From: Algoriphagus locisalis
Lineage (GTDB): Bacteria; Bacteroidota; Bacteroidia; Cytophagales; Cyclobacteriaceae
Assembly (NCBI RefSeq): GCF_900116615.1
Contig: NZ_FPBF01000007.1
Coordinates: 186,001 to 250,000 of the forward strand
DNA length: 64,000 nt
Direction of reading: 5' to 3'
Position numbers and translations under genes: made by a program
Notes under the pieces: generated by a model
Databases searched by the model: none
Told to the model about the DNA's origin: nothing
Seen by the model: the letters and a program-made list of their open reading frames with translations, nothing else
Part shown: one piece after another, positions 16,074-24,016 of the stretch
Layout: each line of letters starts with the position of its first letter
How positions within the stretch are numbered: the stretch's first letter is position 1

Positions 16074-16568
16074 ATGCCCTCACAACTAGAAATAACCCGC
16101 TACTTTACCCAATCCAAAGAAGAAGTGTACAATGCTTTTACTACATCAGACAGTCTGCAGCATTGGTGGGGACCGAAAGGATTTGAAATGGAGGTAAAAA
16201 CATTCCAATTTTACCCTAAAGGCACAGTTCACTTTATCCTAAAGAGTAAGGATGGCTACGAAATGTGGGCGAAATGGGTCTTTACAGAAATTGAATCTCC
16301 CTCCCGACTGCAGTTCATCAATAGCTTTTCTAATGAAGCGGGTGAAACAGTCAAAGCTCCTGAAGTTCCTTTTGGCCCGGATTGGCCAATGGAAATGATT
16401 GTGGATCTAGAGTTCTATGAAGAAGCTGGAAAAACAAGAATTGATTTAGTCTCTTTCGCTCACAATGCTTCTGAAGCTTCCAAGCAGGTATTCGAAGAGA
16501 ATATTGGCAATATGGAACAGGGGTTTGGAGGCACTTTTGACCAGCTGGAAAAATATCTCTCCAAGTAA
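16074..16568 (+). CDS. SRPBCC/AHSA1-family protein
   Basis: A 164-aa START/Bet v1-like fold protein of the AHSA1 (Aha1 C-terminal-like) group. Family marks are the opening ITRYFTQSKEEVYNAFTTSD, the LQHWWGPKGFE box (~28-38), the YEMWAKWVFTEIESPSRLQF strand and the C-terminal amphipathic helix QVFEENIGNMEQGFGGTFDQL. Members bind hydrophobic ligands in a cavity; the ligand is unknown. It is the middle gene of a plus-strand cluster with short gaps but no shared biochemical theme. Confidence 0.85.
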   Translation: MPSQLEITRYFTQSKEEVYNAFTTSDSLQHWWGPKGFEMEVKTFQFYPKGTVHFILKSKDGYEMWAKWVFTEIESPSRLQFINSFSNEAGETVKAPEVPFGPDWPMEMIVDLEFYEEAGKTRIDLVSFAHNASEASKQVFEENIGNMEQGFGGTFDQLEKYLSK

Positions 16569-16623
16569 CAATCAATACATTTCAACCACCTCAAAACTCA
16601 ATTCTTTCAACTAAAGAACATTC

Positions 16624-17265
16624 ATGAAAGCTATAATTAAGAAGCTTGGCTGGTGGATATTTGCATTCCTTTGTACCATTATTGGCCTCTACCCCGCCCT
16701 TTATTTTATCCTAGATAGAAACTTCGGACTTCTCCAATCCAAATCTGAAGAACTCTTACTCAATCCTATTTGGAATACGGCTTTCTACACTCACATCATT
16801 CTAGGAGGACTTGCCTTGTTGATTGGATGGACCCAATTCCCCAAAGCCTTTCGGGACAAAAACCGAAAAATCCACAAGAAAATCGGGATGGCTTACGTAA
16901 CATTTGCATTCTTCAGCAGCCTTTCAGGAATATATATTGGTCTATTTTCCACTGGCGGAGTTGTCAGTATTCTTGGGTTTGTAAGCTTGGGAATGATTTG
17001 GCTTGCCACCACCATGATGGGATGGCTGACTGCTAAAAAACATGATTTTGATGCACACGAAAACTGGATGATTTACAGCTATGCCGCCTGTTTTGCGGCA
17101 GTAATCCTGAGAATCTGGCTTCCAATTCTTATCACCTTGCATCAAGGGGAGTTTATTCCTGCTTATCAAATAGTGGCTTGGGTATGTTGGGTGCCAAATA
17201 TGGCGGTAGCGTATTGGATAGTAAGGAGAAGGAAAACCAAAATGATGTTGAAAAGTATAGATTGA
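16624..17265 (+). CDS. DUF2306-family membrane protein
   Basis: A 213-aa inner-membrane protein with about six helices (~9-30, 52-72, 88-108, 112-136, 148-166, 180-200). The conserved features are the paired histidines in YTHIILGGLALLIGW and IHKKIGMAY, then AHENWMIYSYA, resembling heme- or quinone-binding four-helix proteins such as cytochrome b561. Function of DUF2306 proteins is unknown. It starts 55 nt after the AHSA1 gene and is probably in the same transcript. Confidence 0.8.
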   Translation: MKAIIKKLGWWIFAFLCTIIGLYPALYFILDRNFGLLQSKSEELLLNPIWNTAFYTHIILGGLALLIGWTQFPKAFRDKNRKIHKKIGMAYVTFAFFSSLSGIYIGLFSTGGVVSILGFVSLGMIWLATTMMGWLTAKKHDFDAHENWMIYSYAACFAAVILRIWLPILITLHQGEFIPAYQIVAWVCWVPNMAVAYWIVRRRKTKMMLKSID

Positions 17266-17325
17266 ATTTGTGTGTGCTACAAATTTTATAGCTTTCACAA
17301 TTTCAATTTTTAATACCTTAAAAAA

Positions 17326-18279
17326 ATGATCGAAATCCTCCTCAAAAACAAAAAGTCATTTAAAGCCCAAACGGTGAACGAGCTTTCGGTTTCTGAACTG
17401 AATTTTCATGTCATGCAGTTCTTAGATCATAGCAATCCTGATTTGAAATGGCTGGAGCAGAATTATGGACTTGATTTCACGATCATGAAGCATTTCGAGG
17501 ACATTGAGATTAGCTCGCACTTTTTGGAAAATGAAACCCAGGCTGCGTTTCACTTTTCTATCCCTTTTTTCAACAAGGAAAAAAAGATGATTGAAGAACC
17601 GCTTTTCATAATCATCACACAATCAAATCTTTTCCTATTCACCAGTTCAAATCTCGATGGTTACATTAATGAGATCTATCCAAACAAAATAATATCCTTG
17701 CAGCGGCTATCAGACCTGAAAGATATTTTCAAATTTCAGTTTGAGTTTATAGCTGATTATTTTGCTGATATCACTGAAAACTTAAGCAGAAAAATAAAAT
17801 TCCTAGCCAACGATGTGCTGATCGAAAAGGAGTTTTCCAGCAATGTGATGGACGTGATTACACAAAACAACTTCAACAATCTCTTGATCAAAGAAGCACT
17901 GATAGAAACTACCCGAGTTTTGAGGTTGTATCTGAAAAGTGAATGGGAGCAAAAAACGGATTTAAAGGAAAGTGTGAGAGCTGAACTGAATGACCTCACA
18001 GCAATTTCCGATTACATCCAGTTCAATTTTGATAGGCTTGATGACCTCAAAGAGAATGTATCGAATAAGATTGACTTGGAACAAAATCATATTTTCAAGA
18101 TGCTTACGGTAGTCACAGTTTGTATATCTCTACCTACTTTTATTGCTGGGGTTTACGGGATGAACTTTGAAAAAATGCCTGAGCTTCAGTTCGATTTCGG
18201 CTATCCTTTTGTTCTAATCGGAATGGTCTTTTCAGCTATTTTACCTATTATTTATTTCAAGAAGAAAAAGTGGCTTTAA
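17326..18279 (+). CDS. CorA-family divalent cation transporter
   Basis: A 317-aa CorA-type magnesium/cobalt channel subunit. The cytosolic funnel domain (1-~250) is rich in charged helices; two C-terminal transmembrane helices (~255-276 and ~290-311) are joined by the hallmark loop YGMNFEKMPEL carrying GMN (~278-280). The tail is strongly basic (FKKKKWL), as expected for the pore ring. The N-terminal part is divergent from E. coli CorA, so ion preference is not certain. It is the last gene of the plus cluster and converges on the secreted-protein gene at 18424. Confidence 0.9.
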   Translation: MIEILLKNKKSFKAQTVNELSVSELNFHVMQFLDHSNPDLKWLEQNYGLDFTIMKHFEDIEISSHFLENETQAAFHFSIPFFNKEKKMIEEPLFIIITQSNLFLFTSSNLDGYINEIYPNKIISLQRLSDLKDIFKFQFEFIADYFADITENLSRKIKFLANDVLIEKEFSSNVMDVITQNNFNNLLIKEALIETTRVLRLYLKSEWEQKTDLKESVRAELNDLTAISDYIQFNFDRLDDLKENVSNKIDLEQNHIFKMLTVVTVCISLPTFIAGVYGMNFEKMPELQFDFGYPFVLIGMVFSAILPIIYFKKKKWL

Positions 18280-18315
18280 CACAAAAGCTTCATCAATATT
18301 ATTTAAATCCACTGA

Positions 18316-18362
18316 AAAATCTGCGAGAATCCGCGACCCCTACTGCGCTCATCTGCGAAAAA
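18316..18362. repeat. CTGCG-type degenerate extragenic repeat
   Basis: A short string of CTGCGAGAATCCGCG...CTGCGCTCATCTGCG words lies just after the corA stop. It resembles reiterated ATCTGCG extragenic repeats seen in Bacteroidota; no coding or structural role is evident. Confidence 0.5.
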
Positions 18363-18371
18363 TATCATCAG

Positions 18372-18401
18372 AAAAAAGCCCCGATCCGAAAATCAGGGCT
18401 T
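18372..18401 (-). terminator. Terminator of the 195-aa secreted-protein gene
   Basis: AAGCCC and GGGCTT (18376-18381 with 18396-18401) plus an inner GAT/ATC pairing form the stem; six T follow on the minus strand. The same arrangement lies after the paralogue at 58276-58303. Confidence 0.8.
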
Positions 18402-18423
18402 ATCCTACTAGTTGGTTTAATTT

Positions 18424-19011
18424 TTAGAAATAAAGGGTTTTACTTCTTCCTTGAGAGTCAGTAACTTTTAGATGAATGTCTTTCACATTGGTTTTGGTGA
18501 ATGTATAGTCTTTTCTGAAAGCTTCTTCCTGTGTGATATGATCTGTGAAAAGTACAGTTCCATTTGCTGAAGAGATGATCTCTACATCCACGCCAGGCTC
18601 GTTTAGTCCAAAGACGCTTAGATTTACGGTATTGCTGTCAATAAGTTTTCCATATGCCATCAATGGCAACTCTGTCGCTGGAGTTAGTTTTTCAGATGTT
18701 TCTACGGTGTAAGTTACTTCTTCATCTTCTGTCACGATTTTGACCAGGTATTCTCCAGTTGGCAAGCTTTCCATATTATAAGGAAGCATCAAAGTTTCCC
18801 CTTTTACCCGCACATTTCTATTGTTAAGAACCTTTCCATCTGTGGACATAATAGAAATTTTGGCCTTGCCTACTCCCTCATTTAGAGTGACGTTGATTTT
18901 TTTGAAATTAGAGTTAACTGCGGAAAGTGCTCTCAAATCCTCACTTGCGCTGGCTACGAATGAGCTAAAAGATAATGCGCTGGCTAATGCTACTGTTAAT
19001 AAAGTTTTCAT
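18424..19011 (-). CDS. Small secreted beta-sandwich protein, paralogue A
   Basis: A 195-aa exported protein with signal peptide MKTLLTVALASALSFSSFVASA (cut ~22-23). I recognise no named domain. The mature part has three beta-rich repeats: KINVTLNEGVGKAKISIMSTDGK, a segment resembling a T9SS-type sorting sequence (PTGEYLVKIVTEDEE), and a C-terminal sandwich with VNLSVFGLNEPGVDVEI and LKVTDSQGRSKTLYF. The product at 58328 is clearly homologous along the full length (shared LNEGVGKAKI, PLMAYGK, PGVDVEI/AGVDVEI, FRKDYT/FRKNYK). The ATG at 19011 was chosen because it starts the signal peptide; the frame runs 26 codons further upstream through a conserved leader. Function unknown. Confidence 0.8.
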   Translation of the reverse strand: MKTLLTVALASALSFSSFVASASEDLRALSAVNSNFKKINVTLNEGVGKAKISIMSTDGKVLNNRNVRVKGETLMLPYNMESLPTGEYLVKIVTEDEEVTYTVETSEKLTPATELPLMAYGKLIDSNTVNLSVFGLNEPGVDVEIISSANGTVLFTDHITQEEAFRKDYTFTKTNVKDIHLKVTDSQGRSKTLYF

Positions 19012-19069
19012 AATAAGTTGGTTTAGAAGTGTTGTGCTATCCCTATTGCGAAGCGCATACCAAACCAAA
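19012..19069 (-). promoter_or_regulatory. Conserved 5' leader of secreted paralogue A
   Basis: The ~58 nt before the ATG align with those before the paralogue at 58912: TTGGTAyGC, TTCGCAA, GGGAnTAGCA, a shared CTAAACCAAC, then ATTATTATG-type spacing. Untranslated sequence is conserved nearly as well as the coding part, so it may hold a translation or RNA-stability element. Confidence 0.5.
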
Positions 19070-19592
19070 AAACCAATCTTTCCTGTCAAGTATTTTATTT
19101 TGCAGAAATGAAATTTATGACCTTAAACTCAGAATTAAATTTTGAAAAAATCAAGATTTAGTAACAAAACCTGTATAAAAACTGACCACATCAATGACCG
19201 ATTGTAATACTAGCGGACACTTATGGTCTATTTGTGAGATGCCATTGGTTGCACCGAACTTTAACTATTAAGGAAATTTAATCTTGAAAAAAGAATTGTA
19301 TCTACCCATTTAGCTCAGATGCTAATTATTCATCTGTACGTTTACGAACACGCTTCGTCCGATAGGAATCAATTGAACAGCACAGATTCAAAAAAATCCA
19401 ATTTTTAAAAGTTGATTCATGAAGGCTTTAAGGCAATTTAAACTGATCATAAGCATGTAAACTATATCAATAGCTAGGATAGAAATGCTTATTGTTTTGA
19501 AAATCCCTAACTTTTATCTCATTGTCACTATGACACAATAGCGATTTCTGTATATTCACACCACAATGAAAACCCAATTAGACCCCTTACCT
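19070..19592. other. Long divergent intergenic region with a small dyad
   Basis: About 520 bp separate the divergent secreted-protein and esterase genes. No ORF or RNA gene is recognised. Just before the esterase start an inverted repeat TGTCA-CTA-TGACA (19523-19535) could be a small operator, and TATATTCA (19551-19558) is a weak -7-like box. The rest is AT-rich with no strong structure. Confidence 0.4.
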
Positions 19593-20789
19593 ATGAAAAT
19601 GAAGTTACTTCTTTCCATTCTGATCTTATCACTTATAGGAATTAATTCCAAGGCTCAGGAAGCCTTGTTTGGAGCACAGCAAATCATTTCCCCCGAAATT
19701 CATGACGATAGTTCGGTGACATTCCGATTCTTTGCCCCATCTGCAAAATCGATTCAGGTAACAGGAGATTTTTTACCTACCGTGAAAATAGAATCTCCTA
19801 TGGGAGAAATGGATGGACCAGGCAAGGCCGAACTTACCAAAGACGATAAAGGTGTGTGGTCATTCACATCAGAAGCGCTTTCCCCAGAACTTTATAGTTA
19901 CTCATTTATAGTAGATGGGCTTAAGACTACCGATCCCAACAACCCATTTCTGACCAGAGATGTTGCTTCTGTCACTAATGTATTCATTGCGGGAGAAGGC
20001 CAAGCTGCATTGTATCGAGTGAAGGACGTTCCTCATGGTACAGTTTCCCGTCGTTGGTACGATTCCCCAGGATTAGGTATGGATAGAAGATTGACAATCT
20101 ATACTCCTCCAGGATACGAGCAGTCGAATGAAAAATTCCCCGTATTATACCTATTGCATGGAGCAGGTGGAGACGAAGAAGCATGGATTGCGTTAGGCAG
20201 AACGGCTCAGATCATGGATAATTTAATAGCCCAAGGCAAAGCAAAGCCGATGATAGTAGTGATGCCAAATGGTAATGTGATACAAGATGCCGCTCCAGGA
20301 GAAGGAAGTGAAGGCATGTACAAGCCTGCCTTTATGATCCCGAAAACTATGGACGGAACTTATGAAGGAAGTTTTAAAGACGTCATCAAATTCGTAGAAA
20401 GTAACTATCAGGTGAAAGCTGACAAAGCTGATCGTGCTATTGCTGGTCTATCAATGGGCGGTTATCATACCATGCACATCTCTAGGTACTACCCAAACAC
20501 TTTCGATTATATGGGCCTCTTCTCAGCTGCAATCATGCCTCGAGAAGATGCTACAAACAGTGTATATAGTGACATTGATGGCACATTGAAAACCCAGATG
20601 GATAATGGCTACAAACTCTATTGGATCGCAATCGGAAAAACCGATTTCTTATATGATGCGAATAAAGAATATAGAGCAAAGCTGGATACTATGGGAATGC
20701 CTTACGAATATGTAGAATCTGAGGGTGGCCACATCTGGAGAAACTGGAGAGTTTATCTGACTCAGTTTGTACCACAGTTATTCAACTAA
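19593..20789 (+). CDS. Secreted esterase with N-terminal E-set/CBM48-like domain, copy 1
   Basis: A 398-aa exported alpha/beta-hydrolase of the feruloyl/acetyl esterase (esterase D-like) group. The signal peptide is MKMKLLLSILILSLIGINSKAQ. Residues ~25-125 form an immunoglobulin-like E-set domain (VTFRFFAPSAKSIQVTGDF, YSYSFIVDGLKTTDP), as in XynZ-type feruloyl esterases. The hydrolase part has LYLLHGAGGDEEAW (oxyanion region), nucleophile Ser287 in GLSMGG and the C-terminal His in SEGGHIWRNWR. It would release ester-linked acids from plant or algal polysaccharides. An in-frame ATG at 19566 would lengthen the n-region unusually. It is followed after 15 nt by a paralogue. Confidence 0.88.
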   Translation: MKMKLLLSILILSLIGINSKAQEALFGAQQIISPEIHDDSSVTFRFFAPSAKSIQVTGDFLPTVKIESPMGEMDGPGKAELTKDDKGVWSFTSEALSPELYSYSFIVDGLKTTDPNNPFLTRDVASVTNVFIAGEGQAALYRVKDVPHGTVSRRWYDSPGLGMDRRLTIYTPPGYEQSNEKFPVLYLLHGAGGDEEAWIALGRTAQIMDNLIAQGKAKPMIVVMPNGNVIQDAAPGEGSEGMYKPAFMIPKTMDGTYEGSFKDVIKFVESNYQVKADKADRAIAGLSMGGYHTMHISRYYPNTFDYMGLFSAAIMPREDATNSVYSDIDGTLKTQMDNGYKLYWIAIGKTDFLYDANKEYRAKLDTMGMPYEYVESEGGHIWRNWRVYLTQFVPQLFN

Positions 20790-20804
20790 CTTAACTCCAA
20801 ACAC

Positions 20805-21965
20805 ATGAAATTCTCAATAATTAAATCAGGGATTTTAGTCGCATTCCTTCTTGGTGCTAGTACAATCGCACAAGCGCAGGAAATCTCTGCAATGCAAGCA
20901 CCAAAAGTTGTTTCCCCGGAGGTGGCTTCTGACAACAGCGTCAGCTTCCGTATCTTTTCTCCATCTGCAAACGAAGTGACCTTAAATGGTAGTTGGATGG
21001 GGTTTGGAGAGAAATTACCTCTACAAAAAGAAGAGAATGGCGTATGGTCTGTTACCACTGATCCTCTGGAATCATCCATGTACCATTACAATTTCTTCAT
21101 CGATGGTGTTTCTGCCATCGATCCAACAAATCCTGAAGCATTACGAGATGGAACTCGATATGCAAGTTTGTTGATGGTTTCAGGTGAAGGCTCTGATGTT
21201 TTCGAACTCAATGAGGTTCCTCATGGCTCTATTTCAAAGGTTTGGTACGAATCTCCTTCACTAGACAGCTACAGGAGAATGTACGTCTATACGCCTCCTG
21301 GTTATGATTCTGGGAAAGAAAGTTATCCTGTGCTTTATCTCCTTCATGGCGCAGGCGGTGATGAAGATGCCTGGTCTGCACTTGGCAGAGCAAATGATAT
21401 ATTAGACAACCTGATTGCCGAAGGCAAAGCCAAGCCTATGATTATTGTGATGACTAATGGAAATGCCTGGCAAACCAGTACGCTCAGAAATGTACCTGGA
21501 GCTGCCGCTCCTACTCGAGAAACCTATGCAAAGTTTCAGGGGCAATTCGAAAAGAGCTTAGTGAAAGATGTAGTTCCTTACATCGAAAAGAACTATAGAG
21601 TAAAAGCTGACAAAGAAAATCGGGCGCTTGCTGGACTTTCTATGGGAGGTGCACACACGATTACTGCGTCCACTGAATATCCAGGAACATTCGGGTACAT
21701 AGGCGTTTTCAGTAGTGGTATTTTTGATGCAAATGCGGACATGGCTGAATTGGAGAAAAAATTCACAGCATTGAAAGCTAGTGGTGTTTCTAAATATTGG
21801 GTTGCCTGTGGCAAGGATGATTTTGTAATGGAGTCAAACAAAAGACTACTTTCAATTTTGGACAAAACTGGATTAGAACACGAATATCACGAAAGTGAAG
21901 GAGGTCACACTTGGGCCAATTGGAGAGATTATCTTGTGCTTTTTGCCCCGATGCTTTTCATATAA
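20805..21965 (+). CDS. Secreted esterase with N-terminal E-set/CBM48-like domain, copy 2
   Basis: A 386-aa exported esterase homologous to the preceding gene over its whole length, implying tandem duplication. The signal peptide is MKFSIIKSGILVAFLLGASTIAQAQ. The E-set domain (~35-135, FRIFSPSANEVTLNGSW, YNFFIDGVSAIDP) precedes the hydrolase with LYLLHGAGGDEDAW, Ser279 in GLSMGG and His in SEGGHTWANWR. Copy 2 has a different loop before the nucleophile (NVPGAAAPTRETY) than copy 1 (GEGSEGMYKPAF), suggesting divergence in substrate. It ends at a terminator 22 nt downstream, so the pair forms one transcript. No SusC/SusD pair or glycoside hydrolase is near. Confidence 0.88.
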   Translation: MKFSIIKSGILVAFLLGASTIAQAQEISAMQAPKVVSPEVASDNSVSFRIFSPSANEVTLNGSWMGFGEKLPLQKEENGVWSVTTDPLESSMYHYNFFIDGVSAIDPTNPEALRDGTRYASLLMVSGEGSDVFELNEVPHGSISKVWYESPSLDSYRRMYVYTPPGYDSGKESYPVLYLLHGAGGDEDAWSALGRANDILDNLIAEGKAKPMIIVMTNGNAWQTSTLRNVPGAAAPTRETYAKFQGQFEKSLVKDVVPYIEKNYRVKADKENRALAGLSMGGAHTITASTEYPGTFGYIGVFSSGIFDANADMAELEKKFTALKASGVSKYWVACGKDDFVMESNKRLLSILDKTGLEHEYHESEGGHTWANWRDYLVLFAPMLFI

Positions 21966-21986
21966 ATAAAAGAAAAATACAAGATT

Positions 21987-22017
21987 GAAGCGTAGCCTAG
22001 AGCTACGTTTCTTTTTC
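21987..22017 (+). terminator. Terminator of the esterase pair
   Basis: GAAGCGTAGC (21987-21996) pairs with GCTACGTTTC (22002-22011, one G-U) and is followed by a T-run. Confidence 0.8.
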
Positions 22018-22104
22018 GAGTTCAGTTTGCAGAGTTTTTAGTCGTGTGTCTCGTGGATTAATTGTTTCCATTTAGTATTTTCAAAAACCACTAAACACTA
22101 CCCT

Positions 22105-22575
22105 ATGAAAGAATCTCAAAGAATCCAACGCCTCTATTCAAAGCAATACAATGGTGATTCTTGGCTTGGAGTGAATTTTGTCGATAAATTAAATCAAATC
22201 ACACTTACACAGGCAGCACATAAATTTTCACCCTCCACCAATTCAATTTGGGAAATACTCAATCACCTCATCAGGTGGCGAAAGTTGGTCCTAGAGGGTA
22301 TTCCTCATAATACCTACACTAGCCCTTTTCATAACTTCTTTCAACCGATCACCAACCCTTCCAAGGAAGAATGGCTCAAAACACTTGATCTTCTCAGAGA
22401 TTCTGAAGAAGCATGGCAGGAGTATTTATCGAATTTGGACGAATCCATTTTTGATAAAGCATTTGGAGATAAGCAATACAATTATCATGAGTTAATCCAT
22501 GGCGTGCTTCATCACGACATCTACCATTTAGGACAAATATCACTTTTGGCAAGGCTAACCAGAGAGATCTTATAA
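22105..22575 (+). CDS. DinB-like four-helix metalloprotein
   Basis: A 156-aa protein of the DinB/YfiT-like fold. The metal-binding histidines are in IWEILNHLIRWRK (His near residue 54) and in VLHHDIYHLGQISLL (~137-151), where the HHDIYHLGQ box is typical. Members act as metal-dependent thiol transferases (for example bacillithiol-S-transferase) or have no known role. No neighbouring thiol pathway genes are present. A single-gene unit. Confidence 0.85.
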   Translation: MKESQRIQRLYSKQYNGDSWLGVNFVDKLNQITLTQAAHKFSPSTNSIWEILNHLIRWRKLVLEGIPHNTYTSPFHNFFQPITNPSKEEWLKTLDLLRDSEEAWQEYLSNLDESIFDKAFGDKQYNYHELIHGVLHHDIYHLGQISLLARLTREIL

Positions 22576-22645
22576 ATTTCATTCTCCCTTTATACGATGT
22601 AATGCATTAGCTAACCTATTGATTTTTATTCCGTTTTTTTAAATC

Positions 22646-23734
22646 ATGAAAGTCTTAGTCTTTATCTGTCTCTACATTTCCTTTAGTAATTCTTTTGGTC
22701 AAGAAGTGATATTGAAGCTTAAACAAGAGGATTCATCAGGACAAAAGAGAAATTACTTTTTCAATCAAATAATTGATGATCGCGTTCAGGAGTCCATTGG
22801 CCAAGTCTATGATTCAGACAGAAATAAACATCACGCAACTTTTGAGGGCAAATTAGAGGAGCAAGCCAAACTATTCTATAATTCCCTAATAACCCCATCT
22901 CAAACCCCAGACTATAACATTCTGATAAAAGTTTACAACCTGGACCTCAAAGAAATCTATCAGGCGAATCAGCGTGGATATAAAGGAGAAGTTCAATTGA
23001 GTCTCGGCTTTTTTGCTTTGGGAAAAGGTGAGCCGGTGCATTTAGTAGATTTCAATGGCAAAGCAAACTATGGCAGACCTGCCAATCAGCAGGCGAATGT
23101 CCAGACGAGCGTACAGCAATTATTTGCTAATAGTTGGAATTACTTCGATGCATGGTTCAGTAGTCAGGCATCAACGAATAGAGTCTTAGCGAAAACAGTA
23201 AAATTAAACATCCTTGACCCAATTTTGCCAAGCAACAAAGACACCGTGTTCTATGATCCGGCGAGACCTTTGACATGGGATGATTTCTCGGATTCCCCAG
23301 ACCCAACAAGCTCCTTCAATGCAACTATTTTTAGTAGTTTATCTATTGAAGGAAATGCAGAAATAGTAGCTGGAGAAATCATTCAGACCATACTGATAAA
23401 AGTATATATGCTGCCAGATCAGTCTTGGGTAAAAAAAGCTGATACTTATGGCAACAACCACGAGCAGAAGCATTTTGACTTGACTAGAATCGCTGCCGAT
23501 CGCATGATCTATCAATTGAACCAAGCGGATCTGGAACCAACGCTCTTCGAGGCTACACTCAATGACATCTATTTAGATGGTTACAGGGAAATGAATAAGC
23601 TGCAGGAATTGTACGATGGACAAACCCGAAATGGTTTAGATAAAGAAGCACAGGCTAGATGGAATATGCTAGTCAAAGATGGATTGGCGGGGAATTGGGA
23701 AGAGCTAGATCAATTATTGAAAACAAAAAACTAA
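22646..23734 (+). CDS. Secreted HExxH protein, DUF922-like putative metallopeptidase
   Basis: A 362-aa exported protein with signal peptide MKVLVFICLYISFSNSFGQ. The first half (~20-190) is unlike anything I recognise. The second half begins RPLTWDDFSDSPDPTSSFNA and includes NNHEQKHFDLTRIAADRM, a perfect HExxH zinc motif (272-276) in the arrangement of DUF922-type predicted zinc-dependent proteases. The C-terminal ~80 residues are helical with repeated Tyr/Glu. A role as an exported protease is inference from the motif. The gene stands alone before the his operon. Confidence 0.7.
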   Translation: MKVLVFICLYISFSNSFGQEVILKLKQEDSSGQKRNYFFNQIIDDRVQESIGQVYDSDRNKHHATFEGKLEEQAKLFYNSLITPSQTPDYNILIKVYNLDLKEIYQANQRGYKGEVQLSLGFFALGKGEPVHLVDFNGKANYGRPANQQANVQTSVQQLFANSWNYFDAWFSSQASTNRVLAKTVKLNILDPILPSNKDTVFYDPARPLTWDDFSDSPDPTSSFNATIFSSLSIEGNAEIVAGEIIQTILIKVYMLPDQSWVKKADTYGNNHEQKHFDLTRIAADRMIYQLNQADLEPTLFEATLNDIYLDGYREMNKLQELYDGQTRNGLDKEAQARWNMLVKDGLAGNWEELDQLLKTKN

Positions 23735-23795
23735 AAGCCTTGGTTAGTTTACCAGATTTGAACGTCTCACAATAATTCAAAAAAACTCATCTCGA

Positions 23796-23826
23796 TTTGC
23801 ATTTTCTCATTCACCTTCTATCTTTG
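23796..23826 (+). promoter_or_regulatory. Consensus promoter of the his operon
   Basis: TTTG (23796-23799), a 19-nt spacer and TATCTTTG (23819-23826) match the full Bacteroidota TTTG-N19-21-TAnnTTTG promoter exactly. Transcription should begin near 23831-23834, only a few bases before the ATG of the leader ORF, and 180 nt before hisG. Confidence 0.8.
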
Positions 23827-23835
23827 CCAACGATA

Positions 23836-23919
23836 ATGGAAAACAGCAATAGAAATATTGATTTTTTGGCAACAGCACATCAGGGCAACTTGATGCACCA
23901 TTTCCATCATTCCTCCTGA
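23836..23919 (+). CDS. His-rich leader peptide of the his operon (27 aa)
   Basis: A short ORF, ATG at 23836 to TGA at 23917-23919, placed between a consensus promoter and hisG. Five of its last 13 codons are His, ending in MHHFHHSS. This is the hallmark of a ribosome-sensing leader for histidine starvation: with charged His-tRNA the ribosome runs through; when His-tRNA is scarce it stalls at the HHFHH cluster and changes folding downstream. The predicted transcription start leaves almost no 5' UTR. The stop codon lies within a hairpin (23909-23924). The leader ORF is seen directly; the attenuation function is inferred from position and codon content. Confidence 0.8.
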   Translation: MENSNRNIDFLATAHQGNLMHHFHHSS

Positions 23920-23972
23920 GGAATAGTTGCACATACCCGGTGAAGCCGATGATAGGGATTCCGCTTTTCACC
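23909..23972 (+). promoter_or_regulatory. Competing hairpins of the his leader
   Basis: ATTCCT-CCTG-AGGAAT (23909-23924) folds over the leader stop codon. A second stem can form between GGTGAA (23939-23944) and TTCACC (23967-23972), extended by a bulged GC/GC pair. GGAAT (23920-23924) can alternatively pair with ATTCC (23958-23962) around CCC/GGG, excluding the first hairpin. The last stem is not followed by a clean T-tract, so whether it terminates transcription or acts otherwise is open. Confidence 0.45.
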
Positions 23973-24016
23973 ACTATTTACTTACAACCTTTTATTTCTT
24001 AGCGTAACTTGCCAAC

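Noticed and set aside
17757..17999. 80-aa minus-strand ORF in corA
   Set aside because: Shadow of corA; no start context or family resemblance.
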